Numbered from the stretch's first letter, positions 1-5,736 are shown. The stretch: 11,147 bases of DNA from Solirubrobacterales bacterium (GCA_009781575.1 WQXW01000030.1:1-11147), one strand, 5' to 3'. Program-made: numbers and translations. The notes: a model not told the origin generated them from the letters alone.

Positions 1-102
1 GAGCACCGCGCCGAGGTGGGGCTGCAGAAGCTCACCGACGCGCGGATCGCCGAGCTCGACGCGGTGCTGAAGGGCAAGGAAGAGGAGATCCTCGAGGTGT
101 GA
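1..102 (+). CDS. frr: Ribosome recycling factor, C-terminal fragment (5' end outside window)
   Basis: Frame 1 is open from the window edge to TGA at 100-102 and gives 33 residues ending in KGKEEEILEV. Ribosome recycling factor, with EF-G, splits the post-termination ribosome in the cytoplasm. The visible part matches the last helix of the family: the pattern QKLTDARIAELD followed by a charged stretch and a terminal EILEV is characteristic. The stop codon overlaps the uppS start (TGATG), so the two are probably co-transcribed and translationally coupled. The frr-uppS-cdsA order is widespread in bacteria and supports the identification. Only the C-terminal tail is visible, so nothing can be said about the tip domain or the start. 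Confidence 0.88.
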   Translation, partial: EHRAEVGLQKLTDARIAELDAVLKGKEEEILEV

Positions 103-800
103 TGAACGACGCCGTGGCACGGGTGGACGACGATCACCCGACGGCGCGGTACGTCGCCATCATCACCGACGGCAACGGCCGCTGGGCGCGCCGGCGCGAG
201 CTGCCCGTCAACGAGGGCCACCGCGCGGGCGCCGACAACGTGAAGGCGCGCCTGCGCGACGCCGCGGAGCTGGGCATCCGCGAGCTGACCGTGTACTCGT
301 TCTCCACCGAGAACTGGTCGCGCCCCGTGGAGGAGGTGGGCGGACTGATGCGCATGTTCTCCGAGCGCATCGCCTCCGAAACCCCGGAGCTCCACGAGGA
401 AGGGGTGCGCATGCGGTTCATCGGCCGCCGCCACGGCATTCCCCCCGAGCTGGTCGAGCAGATGCGCTGGGCCGAAGAGCTGACCGACTCCAACGAGCGG
501 ATCACGCTGTTCGTGGCGTTCAACTACGGCGCGCGTGCCGAGATCGTGGACGCCGCGCGCGCTTTCGAAGGAGAGAGCGAAGCGGAGTTCCGCGCCTGCC
601 TCTACGCGCCGGAGATGCACGACCCCGACCTGATCATCCGCACCAGCGGCGAGCGGCGCCTCTCCAACTACCTGCTGTGGCAGTCGGCCTACTCGGAGCT
701 GATCTTCCGCGAGGAGCTGTGGCCGGAATTCAGCCGCCGCGCGCTCGAGGAGTCGCTGGCGGAGTTCCGCGCGCGCCAGCGCCGCTTTGGACGGCGATGA
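102..800 (+). CDS. uppS: Isoprenyl transferase (undecaprenyl diphosphate synthase family)
   Basis: This cis-prenyltransferase condenses IPP units onto an allylic diphosphate to make the long-chain polyprenyl carrier for peptidoglycan and other envelope polymers, at the cytoplasmic face of the membrane. The 232 residues are near the short end of the family. Visible motifs are DGNGRWA with the catalytic/Mg-binding Asp23, GHRAG at 39-43, SFSTENWSRP at 66-75, an NYGAR segment, and the late RTSGERRLSN block (180-189) followed by LLWQ and WPEF. ATG at 102 is preferred over GTG at 99; it overlaps the frr stop by one base. The 3' end overlaps the cdsA start as ATGA at 797-800. Oddity: residue 22, just before the catalytic Asp, is Thr where the family usually has Met. 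Whether the product is C55 or shorter cannot be read from the sequence. Confidence 0.95.
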   Translation: MNDAVARVDDDHPTARYVAIITDGNGRWARRRELPVNEGHRAGADNVKARLRDAAELGIRELTVYSFSTENWSRPVEEVGGLMRMFSERIASETPELHEEGVRMRFIGRRHGIPPELVEQMRWAEELTDSNERITLFVAFNYGARAEIVDAARAFEGESEAEFRACLYAPEMHDPDLIIRTSGERRLSNYLLWQSAYSELIFREELWPEFSRRALEESLAEFRARQRRFGRR

Positions 801-1657
801 GCGTGCTCCACCCGAGCGCCCGGCGTGCCAGGAGACGCTCGCGCCCCCCGCGCGGCTCGCCGAGCGGCGCCCGCTCGGAGCTGTGGTCGCGCGTGCTGGT
901 GGCGGTGCCGGCGATCGCGTTCGCGCTGTTCATCGTGCTGGAGGGCGGGCTGATCTTCACGTTGGGGGTGTTCCTCGTGGGAGGCGTGGCGATTGGCGAG
1001 CTGTTCTCGATGTACGAGGGCGTGCGGCCGGTGCGCCTGGCGGGCTTTCTGGCGCTGGGGGGGGTGCTGCTGGCGGCGCGGTACGGCGGCCAGTACGACA
1101 TCGTGCTGGCGATGGCGGCCACCGTGCCGCTGCTGTTCGGTCTCACGCTGCTCCAGCGCGCGCCCACGATCGCGGGCATGACCATCACGATGCTGGGCGT
1201 GTGGTGGATCGGCCTGGGGCTGGCCCACGCGGTGCTGCTGCGCGACCTGCCCCACGGCCGGGACATCGTGATCGACGTGCTGGTGGGCACCTTCCTGGGG
1301 GACACCGCCGCCTACCTGGGCGGCCACCTCTTCGGGCGGCGGCCGCTGGCGCGCAAGATCTCCCCGCACAAGACCGTGGAGGGGCTCGTGATCGGGATGC
1401 TCGCCGCCGTGGCGGGGGTGTGGTTCGCGAGCCGCTACCAGAGCTGGATGCCGGGCACCCACGCGCTCGTGCTGGGCGCGGGCGTGGCGCTGGCGGCGCC
1501 GGTGGGCGACCTGTTCGAGTCCTACGTCAAGCGCCACGCGTCGATCAAGGACTCCGGCACGCTCTTCGGCGCGCACGGCGGCGCGCTGGACCGGCTCGAC
1601 GCGGTGCTGTTCACCGCGGTGGTCGGCTACTACATCTGGGCGGCCTACGTGATGTGA
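797..1657 (+). CDS. cdsA: Phosphatidate cytidylyltransferase (CDP-diacylglycerol synthase)
   Basis: CdsA is an integral membrane enzyme that uses CTP to turn phosphatidic acid into CDP-diacylglycerol, the branch point of phospholipid synthesis. The 286-residue product has the full CDP-diglyceride synthetase signature at about 242-268: S-Y-V-K-R, then K-D-S-G, then HGGALDRLD. It also has an upstream DTAAYLGG...ISPHKTVEG block. Several hydrophobic segments follow a basic, Arg/Pro-rich cytoplasmic head (residues 1-27). The frame is open further upstream inside uppS, but ATG at 797 is chosen because it gives the ATGA overlap with the uppS stop. DedA follows after 3 nt, consistent with one transcript. 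Confidence 0.96.
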   Translation: MSVLHPSARRARRRSRPPRGSPSGARSELWSRVLVAVPAIAFALFIVLEGGLIFTLGVFLVGGVAIGELFSMYEGVRPVRLAGFLALGGVLLAARYGGQYDIVLAMAATVPLLFGLTLLQRAPTIAGMTITMLGVWWIGLGLAHAVLLRDLPHGRDIVIDVLVGTFLGDTAAYLGGHLFGRRPLARKISPHKTVEGLVIGMLAAVAGVWFASRYQSWMPGTHALVLGAGVALAAPVGDLFESYVKRHASIKDSGTLFGAHGGALDRLDAVLFTAVVGYYIWAAYVM

Positions 1658-1660
1658 ACC

Positions 1661-2266
1661 GTGGTTCTCGCCGCCATTGTCGAAGGCGAAGTGGCCTCCT
1701 ACGTCGTGCTGTTCGCGCTCGTCGTGCTGGGCGGCGCGGGCGTGCCGATGATCGGCACCGCCGCGGTGACCGCCGCGGCGATCCTGGCCAGCCAGGGAAC
1801 GCTGTCGATCGACGGCGTGATCGCGGTGGCGTGCGCGGGCGCCGTGCTCGGAGGCGTGCTCGGTTACTGGGTGGGCCTGCATTGGGGGGTCGAGTTGATG
1901 GAACACCCCGGTCGGGGTCAGGAACGGCGCAGGAAGATGCTCGATGAGGGCCACGCGCTCTATGAACGGTGGGGCTGGCTGGCCTGCTTCTTCATCCCGT
2001 GTTTCGTCGCCGGGATCTGCCGCATGCGGTTTGCCGTGTTTCTGCTCTTCAACACGATCGCCGCGGTGCTCTATCAGTTTGCCACCGCACTGCCGGCGTA
2101 CGGCGTGGCCAGGGTCCTAACCGGCCACACCGGCACGAGCGACATCGTCGATCTGGGGGTCGGGGTCGTCCTGGCGGCGCTGATCCTCTGGCGCATCGTG
2201 CTGCCGCGTCGTCGCTCCCGCGCGCGCGGGAGCGGGCGCGGGCGCGGGCAGCCGAGCGCGACGTAG
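1661..2266 (+). CDS. DedA-like (VTT/SNARE-associated domain) membrane protein
   Basis: The 201-residue product has about five hydrophobic segments (roughly 13-33, 51-73, 105-119, 123-147, 161-181) and a basic, Arg/Gly-rich C-terminal tail. The order G-V-P near residue 27-29, a GVLGYWVGLHWG block at 65-76, then WGWLACFFIP and AGICRM, then a long F...N...Y segment, resembles the DedA family. Members of that family are membrane proteins linked to lipid flipping and proton-motive-force homeostasis. The canonical R-F-x-P-x-x-R element is not intact: the stretch reads FFIPCFVAGICRM, lacking both arginines and about six residues. It is therefore a divergent member or a relative. GTG at 1661, 3 nt after the cdsA stop and without a clear Shine-Dalgarno, suggests translational coupling. 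The substrate is unknown; coupling to cdsA hints at phospholipid or carrier-lipid handling. Confidence 0.72.
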   Translation: MVLAAIVEGEVASYVVLFALVVLGGAGVPMIGTAAVTAAAILASQGTLSIDGVIAVACAGAVLGGVLGYWVGLHWGVELMEHPGRGQERRRKMLDEGHALYERWGWLACFFIPCFVAGICRMRFAVFLLFNTIAAVLYQFATALPAYGVARVLTGHTGTSDIVDLGVGVVLAALILWRIVLPRRRSRARGSGRGRGQPSAT

Positions 2267-2341
2267 GGGCGCAACCGATACCGGACATGTTCGCGCGACG
2301 CAGCGTTGCGCACACCGGAAGGGCGGGGCAGGCGGGCGGGA

Positions 2342-2360
2342 ATCACCCCGACCGGGTGAT
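2342..2360. promoter_or_regulatory. Palindrome abutting a -35 box (possible operator)
   Basis: ATCACCC (2342-2348) and GGGTGAT (2354-2360) form a perfect 7-bp inverted repeat around a 5-nt centre. Its right arm ends inside the proposed -35 hexamer (2359-2364) of the next gene. That is a typical position for a repressor site or an activator site. No regulator is encoded nearby, so the protein partner is unknown. As RNA it could also form a small hairpin, but it has no U-tract. Confidence 0.4.
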
Positions 2361-2387
2361 GACGGCGCTCGGACTCTGCTGTACGAT
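2359..2387 (+). promoter_or_regulatory. Putative sigma70-type promoter for the small membrane protein
   Basis: ATGACG (2359-2364; 4 of 6 match to TTGACA) and TACGAT (2382-2387) are separated by exactly 17 bp. Transcription would start near 2394 and give a leader of about 27 nt containing the strong ribosome binding site. The same ATGACG with 17-bp spacing recurs in front of the vapB-like gene. Remaining sequence in 2267-2341 shows nothing I can name. Confidence 0.5.
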
Positions 2388-2406
2388 GGCCCCGTCGTGG
2401 GCTCCT

Positions 2407-2415
2407 GAAAGGAGG
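2407..2415 (+). promoter_or_regulatory. Strong Shine-Dalgarno site
   Basis: GAAAGGAGG lies 5 nt before the GTG at 2421. It is one of only two clear Shine-Dalgarno sequences in the window (the other precedes sodA) and fixes the start of the small membrane protein. Confidence 0.8.
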
Positions 2416-2420
2416 CAATC

Positions 2421-2762
2421 GTGCAGAAGAGAATCGACCGTCTGATCGACGAGGCGCTTCTGTTGGCGGCGACCCAGGCCGGGGTGCTCTACGTCCACCG
2501 GCGCACCCGGCGCGCGCTCCCCAGGCTCGCTCTCGGCACCGCGGTGCTCGCCGGCGTGGGAGCGGCGGCCGCGACCGCCGCGGCGACCGCGGGCGTCGTG
2601 GGGCTCGCCGCGGGCGGAGCCGCCTGGTATCGCAAGCGCGAAAGGAGCCGGGCGGGGACCGATGAAGCCGCCACCGGCGCGCCGGCGGCGGCTGTCACGC
2701 CGAACATGGGAGGCGGGCTCCCCAAAGAGCGCTCTTCGTCGGAGCGCGCGAGCGCGCACTGA
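2421..2762 (+). CDS. Small Ala/Gly-rich membrane protein, function unknown
   Basis: I do not recognise the family. The 113-residue product has an amphipathic, basic N-terminus (MQKRIDRLIDEALLLAATQ), a basic HRRTRRALPR patch at 26-35, then a long Ala/Gly/Val-rich hydrophobic stretch at about 37-69. That stretch could be one long or two short membrane helices. A basic RKRERSR stop-transfer patch and a hydrophilic, probably disordered tail follow. The start is GTG with an excellent Shine-Dalgarno 5 nt upstream, and a 17-bp-spaced promoter plus a palindrome lie just before it, so it seems to be its own regulated transcription unit. It converges on the HAD gene, with 24 bp between the stop codons. 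The reading frame is supported by its signals rather than by homology. Confidence 0.68.
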   Translation: MQKRIDRLIDEALLLAATQAGVLYVHRRTRRALPRLALGTAVLAGVGAAAATAAATAGVVGLAAGGAAWYRKRERSRAGTDEAATGAPAAAVTPNMGGGLPKERSSSERASAH

Positions 2763-2777
2763 TCGGCCCGGGGCCGA
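2763..2777. terminator. Hairpin between convergent stops
   Basis: TCGGCCC (2763-2769) and GGGCCGA (2771-2777) are perfect inverted repeats about one central base, beginning directly after the TGA of the small membrane protein and ending 9 bp before the HAD stop. The realistic stem is 5 bp with a CCGGG loop. There is no U-tract on either side, so it may be a weak bidirectional or U-less terminator. Confidence 0.45.
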
Positions 2778-2786
2778 GCGTCGCGG

Positions 2787-3602
2787 TCAGCCGCCACGCG
2801 GCAGGATCAAGCGCTCAACCGCCTTGGCGAGGCCGTCGTGGTCGTTGGTGTCGGTGGTCCGCCGCGCCGCGCGGCGCACCTGCGGATCGGCGTTGCCCAT
2901 CGCGATCGACAGCCCCGAATGGGCGAACATCAACACGTCGTTGGGCATGTCCCCGATCGTGGCGATCTCGTTGACCGACAGCCCGTATCGCCGGGCCAGG
3001 TTCTGCGCCACCACCCCCTTGTTGGCGTCGGGGTGGGTGACGTCGAGGTAGTAGGGCTGGGAGGCGGCGGCGGTCACGTGCTCGCCGAAGCGCTCGTGCA
3101 CCGCCGCGGTCGCCTGCGAGACAGACTGGCGGTCGTCGCTGACCCCCACGAGCTTGGCCACGCTGTCGGTGAGACCGTCGAGGCCGGCCATCACCGCGGG
3201 CTCGAACTTCACCGTCCACGCCTCGCGGGCGACGTGCGCGCCGTTGGGGTCGGGCACGTACCAATCGGCTCCGCGGTAGATCCACACGTCGAGCCCGAAG
3301 GAGCCGATCAGCGCGGCGATCGGGCGCACGAGGGGCTCGGGCAGCACGCGCTCTTCGAGCGTGTGCATGTGGCGATCGACGAGCAGGCCGCCGTTGAAGG
3401 CCGCGATCGGCGTGTCGAGCTCGAGCGGCTCGATCAGCATGGCCATGCCCCGCGGCGGCCGCCCGCTGGTGATCGCAAAGAGGATCCCCTGCGCGCGCAG
3501 CCGCCGCACGGCGTCGATCGACGCGTCGGTGAGCAGCTTCTCGTGGGTGACCAGGGTGCCGTCGACGTCGGCGAGGAACAGCCGGATGGGCCCCAGCTCC
3601 AC
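2787..3602 (-). CDS. Cof-type HAD-superfamily (class IIB) phosphatase
   Basis: The 271-residue product carries all four HAD motifs: DVDGTLV with nucleophile Asp12 and Asp14; TSGRP with Ser46; Lys195 in NKGV; and IGDMPNDVLMF with Asp218 and Asp222. The IIB cap sits between motifs II and III, with PYYLDVTH just before Lys195, as in Cof/YidA-like sugar-phosphate or cofactor phosphatases. Start is GTG at 3602: a TAG lies in frame only four codons upstream, and the first motif begins at residue 12 as usual for the family. No Shine-Dalgarno is visible. A -10-like GATAGT ends 8 nt before the start, so the mRNA may be leaderless. It diverges from dxr across 25 bp. Members act on many phosphorylated metabolites; the substrate here is unknown. 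Confidence 0.9.
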   Translation of the reverse strand: MELGPIRLFLADVDGTLVTHEKLLTDASIDAVRRLRAQGILFAITSGRPPRGMAMLIEPLELDTPIAAFNGGLLVDRHMHTLEERVLPEPLVRPIAALIGSFGLDVWIYRGADWYVPDPNGAHVAREAWTVKFEPAVMAGLDGLTDSVAKLVGVSDDRQSVSQATAAVHERFGEHVTAAASQPYYLDVTHPDANKGVVAQNLARRYGLSVNEIATIGDMPNDVLMFAHSGLSIAMGNADPQVRRAARRTTDTNDHDGLAKAVERLILPRGG

Positions 3603-3610
3603 GCCGACAC

Positions 3611-3618
3611 ACTATCTT
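3611..3618. promoter_or_regulatory. Shared, near-symmetric -10 region between the HAD gene and dxr
   Basis: The octamer ACTATCTT reads TATCTT rightward (3613-3618), 9 nt before the dxr ATG. Leftward it reads AAGATAGT, whose GATAGT hexamer (3616-3611) lies 8 nt before the HAD GTG. Both hexamers keep the key A at the second and T at the sixth position. No -35 match was found on either side. The whole gap is 25 bp, so both transcripts would have almost no leader. Confidence 0.5.
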
Positions 3619-3627
3619 GGGCGGCGT

Positions 3628-4779
3628 ATGTGTAAGAGGCTGCTGGTCCTGGGATCGACCGGCTCGATCGGAGTGCAGGCGCTCCAGATCGTGGCGGACA
3701 GCGGAGAGCTCGAGCTGGTCGGCCTCTCGGCGCAGCGTTCGTGGGAGGCCCTGCTCGAGCAGGCCGCCGCGCACGGGGTCGGACGTGTGGCGCTCACCGA
3801 CCCGCACGCCGCCGCGCGCGCCGCGGAGGCCTGGACCGATGGGGAGGTGCTGGCCGGCGCCGAGGGCCTGGTGCAGCTGATCGTCGAGTCGGAGGCCGAG
3901 CTGGTGCTCAACGCGCTTGTCGGCTCGGCGGGACTCGGGCCGACGGTGGCCGCGCTCGGCGAGGGCATCGACCTGGCGCTCGCCAACAAGGAGTCGCTGG
4001 TGGTGGGCGGCGAGCTCGTGATGGCGCTGGCGCAGGCCGGCGGCGCCCAGATCGTGCCGGTGGACTCCGAGCACACCGCGATCCACCAGCTGCTCGCCGG
4101 ACAGCCGCCGGGCGCGGTGGAGCGCCTGACGATCACCGCCAGCGGCGGCCCCTTCCGCGGGCGCTCGCGCGCGCAGCTCGAGGAGGTGAGCGTGCAGGAG
4201 GCGCTCGCCCATCCGACCTGGGCGATGGGGGGCAAGATCACGATCGACTCGGCCACGCTCATGAACAAGGGCCTCGAGCTGATGGAGGCCCACCACCTCT
4301 TCGGCACGCCGTATGAGCGGATCGAGGTGGTCGTGCACCCCCAGTCGCTGATCCACGGCCTGGTGGGGCTGGCCGACGGCGCGATGCTCGCCCACCTGGG
4401 ACCGCACGACATGCGCATGGCGATCTCCTACGCGCTGCACGGCGCGGAGAGCGTCGAGCTGGACATCCGCCCACTGGACCTCGTGGAGGTGGGCAGCCTC
4501 ACCTTCGAGGCGGTGGACCTGGAGGCCTTCCCCTGCCTGCGCCTCGCGCGGGAGGCGGCGCAGGCCGGCGGCACCGCGCCGTGCATCCTCAACGCGGCCA
4601 ACGAGATCGCGGTGCACGCATTCCTGCAGGGGCGCCTGCCCTTCCTGGAGATCGCCGCCGTGATCGAGCAGAGCCTCGACGCCGTTCCCGCGAGCGCGGT
4701 GCACTCCTTCGACTCGCTGTATGAGGCGGACCGCGCCGCCCGCGCCGCCGCCCAGGGGGTCGTGGCGGCGCTCGCCTGA
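3628..4779 (+). CDS. dxr: 1-deoxy-D-xylulose 5-phosphate reductoisomerase
   Basis: Dxr (IspC) converts DXP to MEP with NADPH and a divalent metal, the committed step of the MEP isoprenoid pathway, in the cytoplasm. The 383 residues include the NADPH loop GSTGSIG (9-15), ANKESL (119-124), metal ligands Asp146 and Glu148 in VDSEHT with Glu217, Ser172 in ASGGPFRG, the flexible-loop HPTWAMGGK (195-203) with His195 and Met200, and SATLMNKGLELME with Ser208, Asn213 and Lys214. Spacing agrees with the E. coli enzyme (offset 14 after the loop). The frame is open well upstream, but ATG at 3628 places the Rossmann motif at the N-terminus. No Shine-Dalgarno; TATCTT ends 9 nt upstream, suggesting a leaderless mRNA. 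It converges on the vapC-like gene with 6 nt between stops. All catalytic residues are present. Confidence 0.98.
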   Translation: MCKRLLVLGSTGSIGVQALQIVADSGELELVGLSAQRSWEALLEQAAAHGVGRVALTDPHAAARAAEAWTDGEVLAGAEGLVQLIVESEAELVLNALVGSAGLGPTVAALGEGIDLALANKESLVVGGELVMALAQAGGAQIVPVDSEHTAIHQLLAGQPPGAVERLTITASGGPFRGRSRAQLEEVSVQEALAHPTWAMGGKITIDSATLMNKGLELMEAHHLFGTPYERIEVVVHPQSLIHGLVGLADGAMLAHLGPHDMRMAISYALHGAESVELDIRPLDLVEVGSLTFEAVDLEAFPCLRLAREAAQAGGTAPCILNAANEIAVHAFLQGRLPFLEIAAVIEQSLDAVPASAVHSFDSLYEADRAARAAAQGVVAALA

Positions 4780-4812
4780 GGCGGCCTAACCCTGAGCGGC
4801 GGCCGGCACGAC
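4759..4812. terminator. Imperfect inverted repeat spanning the dxr and vapC stop codons
   Basis: GTCGTGGCGGC (4759-4769) pairs with GCCGGCACGAC (4802-4812) with one mismatch, and GCTC (4770-4773) with GAGC (4794-4797) extends it inward. The structure covers the last codons and stops of two convergent genes that are only 6 nt apart, where there is no room for a separate terminator. No U-tract follows. It may be a bidirectional terminator or a by-product of the two proteins having similar Val-Val-Ala/Pro-Ala ends. Confidence 0.35.
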
Positions 4813-5205
4813 GTCGAACTGGCGGCGGCCCTCGAGTCGGTAGATGTGAAAGTCGGCGTCGAGTGTGAAGATACGGGTCAGGCCACGCTTCTCGGCGAGC
4901 GCGACCAGACTCGCATCGGCAAGGTCCATCGGCCGATCGGCGTACTTTCGCATCAGCGCGGCCGTTCGCTCCAGGGTGTCGGGCGCTGGCGCGAGGACCT
5001 CGAGGTCTCCTCGCAGCGCAAGTCGCCACAGAGCCTGCTGCCCCGTCACACCCCCGGCCCGCGCGAGCAGATACATCGCCTCCGTGAACGCGGGCCAGGT
5101 CGTGAGCAAGGGCAGCGTGATCGCTTGGAGCGCCTCCTTGCAGCGCTCGTGGTCGGGCTCGTCGGCGTCGATCAGCGCGATCAGCGGACCGGCGTCGGTG
5201 AGCAT
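4786..5205 (-). CDS. PIN-domain toxin, VapC-like ribonuclease
   Basis: The 139-residue product has the PIN-domain acidic set: Asp4 in MLTDAGPLIAL, Glu42 in TEAMYLL, Asp94 and Asp97 in PMDLADASLVALA, and Asp116/Asp118 in TLDADF. This is the Mg-dependent RNase fold of VapC toxins, which typically cleave tRNA or rRNA. It is preceded on the same strand by a ribbon-helix-helix gene, 15 nt away, the usual antitoxin-toxin order. ATG at 5205 gives the standard PIN N-terminus. There is no real Shine-Dalgarno; instead a small GC hairpin fills the gap. The target RNA is unknown. All expected acidic residues are present, so it looks intact. Confidence 0.88.
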   Translation of the reverse strand: MLTDAGPLIALIDADEPDHERCKEALQAITLPLLTTWPAFTEAMYLLARAGGVTGQQALWRLALRGDLEVLAPAPDTLERTAALMRKYADRPMDLADASLVALAEKRGLTRIFTLDADFHIYRLEGRRQFDVVPAAAQG

Positions 5206-5208
5206 CGG

Positions 5209-5221
5209 GGGGCGCTGCCCC
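5209..5221 (-). promoter_or_regulatory. Intercistronic hairpin before the toxin start
   Basis: On the minus strand GGGGC-AGC-GCCCC forms a perfect 5-bp stem with a 3-nt loop. It begins on the last base of the antitoxin stop codon and ends 3 nt before the toxin ATG. It could limit independent toxin initiation so that the toxin is translated mainly by coupling to the antitoxin. Confidence 0.4.
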
Positions 5222-5463
5222 TATCGTCGGCGCTCGACCAACAGCTCGCCGAACGCGCGCCCACTGTCGCGGGCGCGGCCGGCGCCGCCACCATGGACCG
5301 CGCCGATCACGTCAGCCAAACTCCCCTGCGTATCTCCTGACAAAGTCCGTTGTGCGCGCTCGGCGATCGCCCGTCGCATGAACTCGGACACGGTCGCGCC
5401 TTCCCTCGCGGCCGCCCTCTTGGCGAGTGAGTCGAGCTGGTCGTCGAGTCTCACGGTGCGCAC
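5221..5463 (-). CDS. Ribbon-helix-helix antitoxin, VapB-like
   Basis: The 80-residue product begins MRTVRLDDQLDSLAKRAAAR, a short beta-strand (TVRL) followed by a helix, then TVSEFMRRAIAER as the second helix: a ribbon-helix-helix (CopG/Arc-like) DNA-binding fold over residues 1-41. The Gly/Ala-rich and charged C-terminal half (about 45-80, ending in FGELLVERRR) is the expected toxin-neutralising part. It overlaps nothing and is followed after 15 nt by the PIN toxin. Start is GTG at 5463, without a Shine-Dalgarno. A TACCGT -10-like hexamer lies 6 nt upstream, so a leaderless start is possible. Antitoxins of this type usually repress their own promoter. The fold call is by pattern only, and the exact VapB subfamily is not assigned. 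Confidence 0.82.
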   Translation of the reverse strand: MRTVRLDDQLDSLAKRAAAREGATVSEFMRRAIAERAQRTLSGDTQGSLADVIGAVHGGGAGRARDSGRAFGELLVERRR

Positions 5464-5469
5464 GCCCAG

Positions 5470-5500
5470 ACGGTATCACAGGCTGCGTCAAACGTCATAC
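5470..5500 (-). promoter_or_regulatory. Putative toxin-antitoxin promoter with tandem heptamer
   Basis: On the minus strand ATGACG (5498-5493) and TACCGT (5475-5470) are 17 bp apart, and the GTG follows 6 nt later. The -35 lies in a tandem heptamer, GTATGAC then GTTTGAC (5 of 7 identical, 5500-5487). That could be a ribbon-helix-helix operator, as these proteins often bind short tandem repeats. Confidence 0.4.
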
Positions 5501-5536
5501 ACAGCCGCGCGGCTCTTCTGGGAGGGAGAAGCGGCC

Positions 5537-5642
5537 TCGAACGCACCTGTCTGAGGTGCCGTTGGGGGATTCAAAAAGAGGATTCGTTCCGCGCGGAACC
5601 AATCCAAAAAACAAAACACGAAACGCTCGGAGCGCGACCGGC
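5537..5642 (+). repeat. 106-bp dispersed intergenic repeat, copy 1
   Basis: This block aligns without gaps to 9769-9874 (constant offset 4232), with 10 mismatches by hand count. From left to right it holds CCTGTCTGAGG, a GTTGGGGGATTC block, an A-tract, a 26-nt near-palindrome (5580-5605), a second A-rich stretch with ACAAAACACG, and CGACCGGC. It starts 73 bp beyond the antitoxin start and ends 100 bp before the rseP GTG. It is AT-rich relative to its surroundings. Frames through it are open on both strands, but mismatches fall evenly over the three codon positions, so it is not evidently coding. No transposase or terminal target duplication was seen. The remainder, 5643-5730, is GC-rich with short palindromes such as GCGGGCGCCCGC (5652-5663). 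Confidence 0.9.
5573..5605 (-). terminator. Hairpin plus U-tract reading leftward, repeat copy 1
   Basis: The 26-nt palindrome 5580-5605 has a perfect 14-bp core, GTTCCGCGCGGAAC (5586-5599), one C/C mismatch pair (5585/5600) and five further outer pairs. Read on the minus strand it is followed by TCTTTTT (5579-5573), the form of an intrinsic terminator. Read on the plus strand it is followed by A residues, so it should not terminate rightward transcripts. No gene reads leftward into it. Confidence 0.55.
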
Positions 5643-5730
5643 GGCGCCGGAGCGGGCGCCCGCCCGGAGCTCGAGCTGCGGGGGCGTGCGGTGTTGGCGG
5701 CCCGCCTCCGGCACTCACGGCCGGGCCTGC

Positions 5731-5736
5731 CAAACT
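5731..5736 (+). promoter_or_regulatory. Weak -10-like hexamer before rseP
   Basis: CAAACT ends 6 nt before the rseP GTG, the same spacing class as the hexamers before dxr, ispG and proS. The first base does not match the consensus and no -35 is visible. Confidence 0.25.

Noticed and set aside
677..796. A longer CdsA starting inside uppS
   Set aside because: The ATGA overlap at 797-800 is the classic coupled start, and the upstream 40 residues are out-of-frame uppS sequence.
689..1954. Long minus-strand frame opposite uppS, cdsA and dedA
   Set aside because: His/Arg/Gln-rich shadow of GC-rich coding sequence, with no domain and no start signal.
2815..4704. Long minus-strand frame opposite dxr and in another frame of the HAD gene
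   Set aside because: Both overlapped genes have full motif sets; this frame is compositional shadow.
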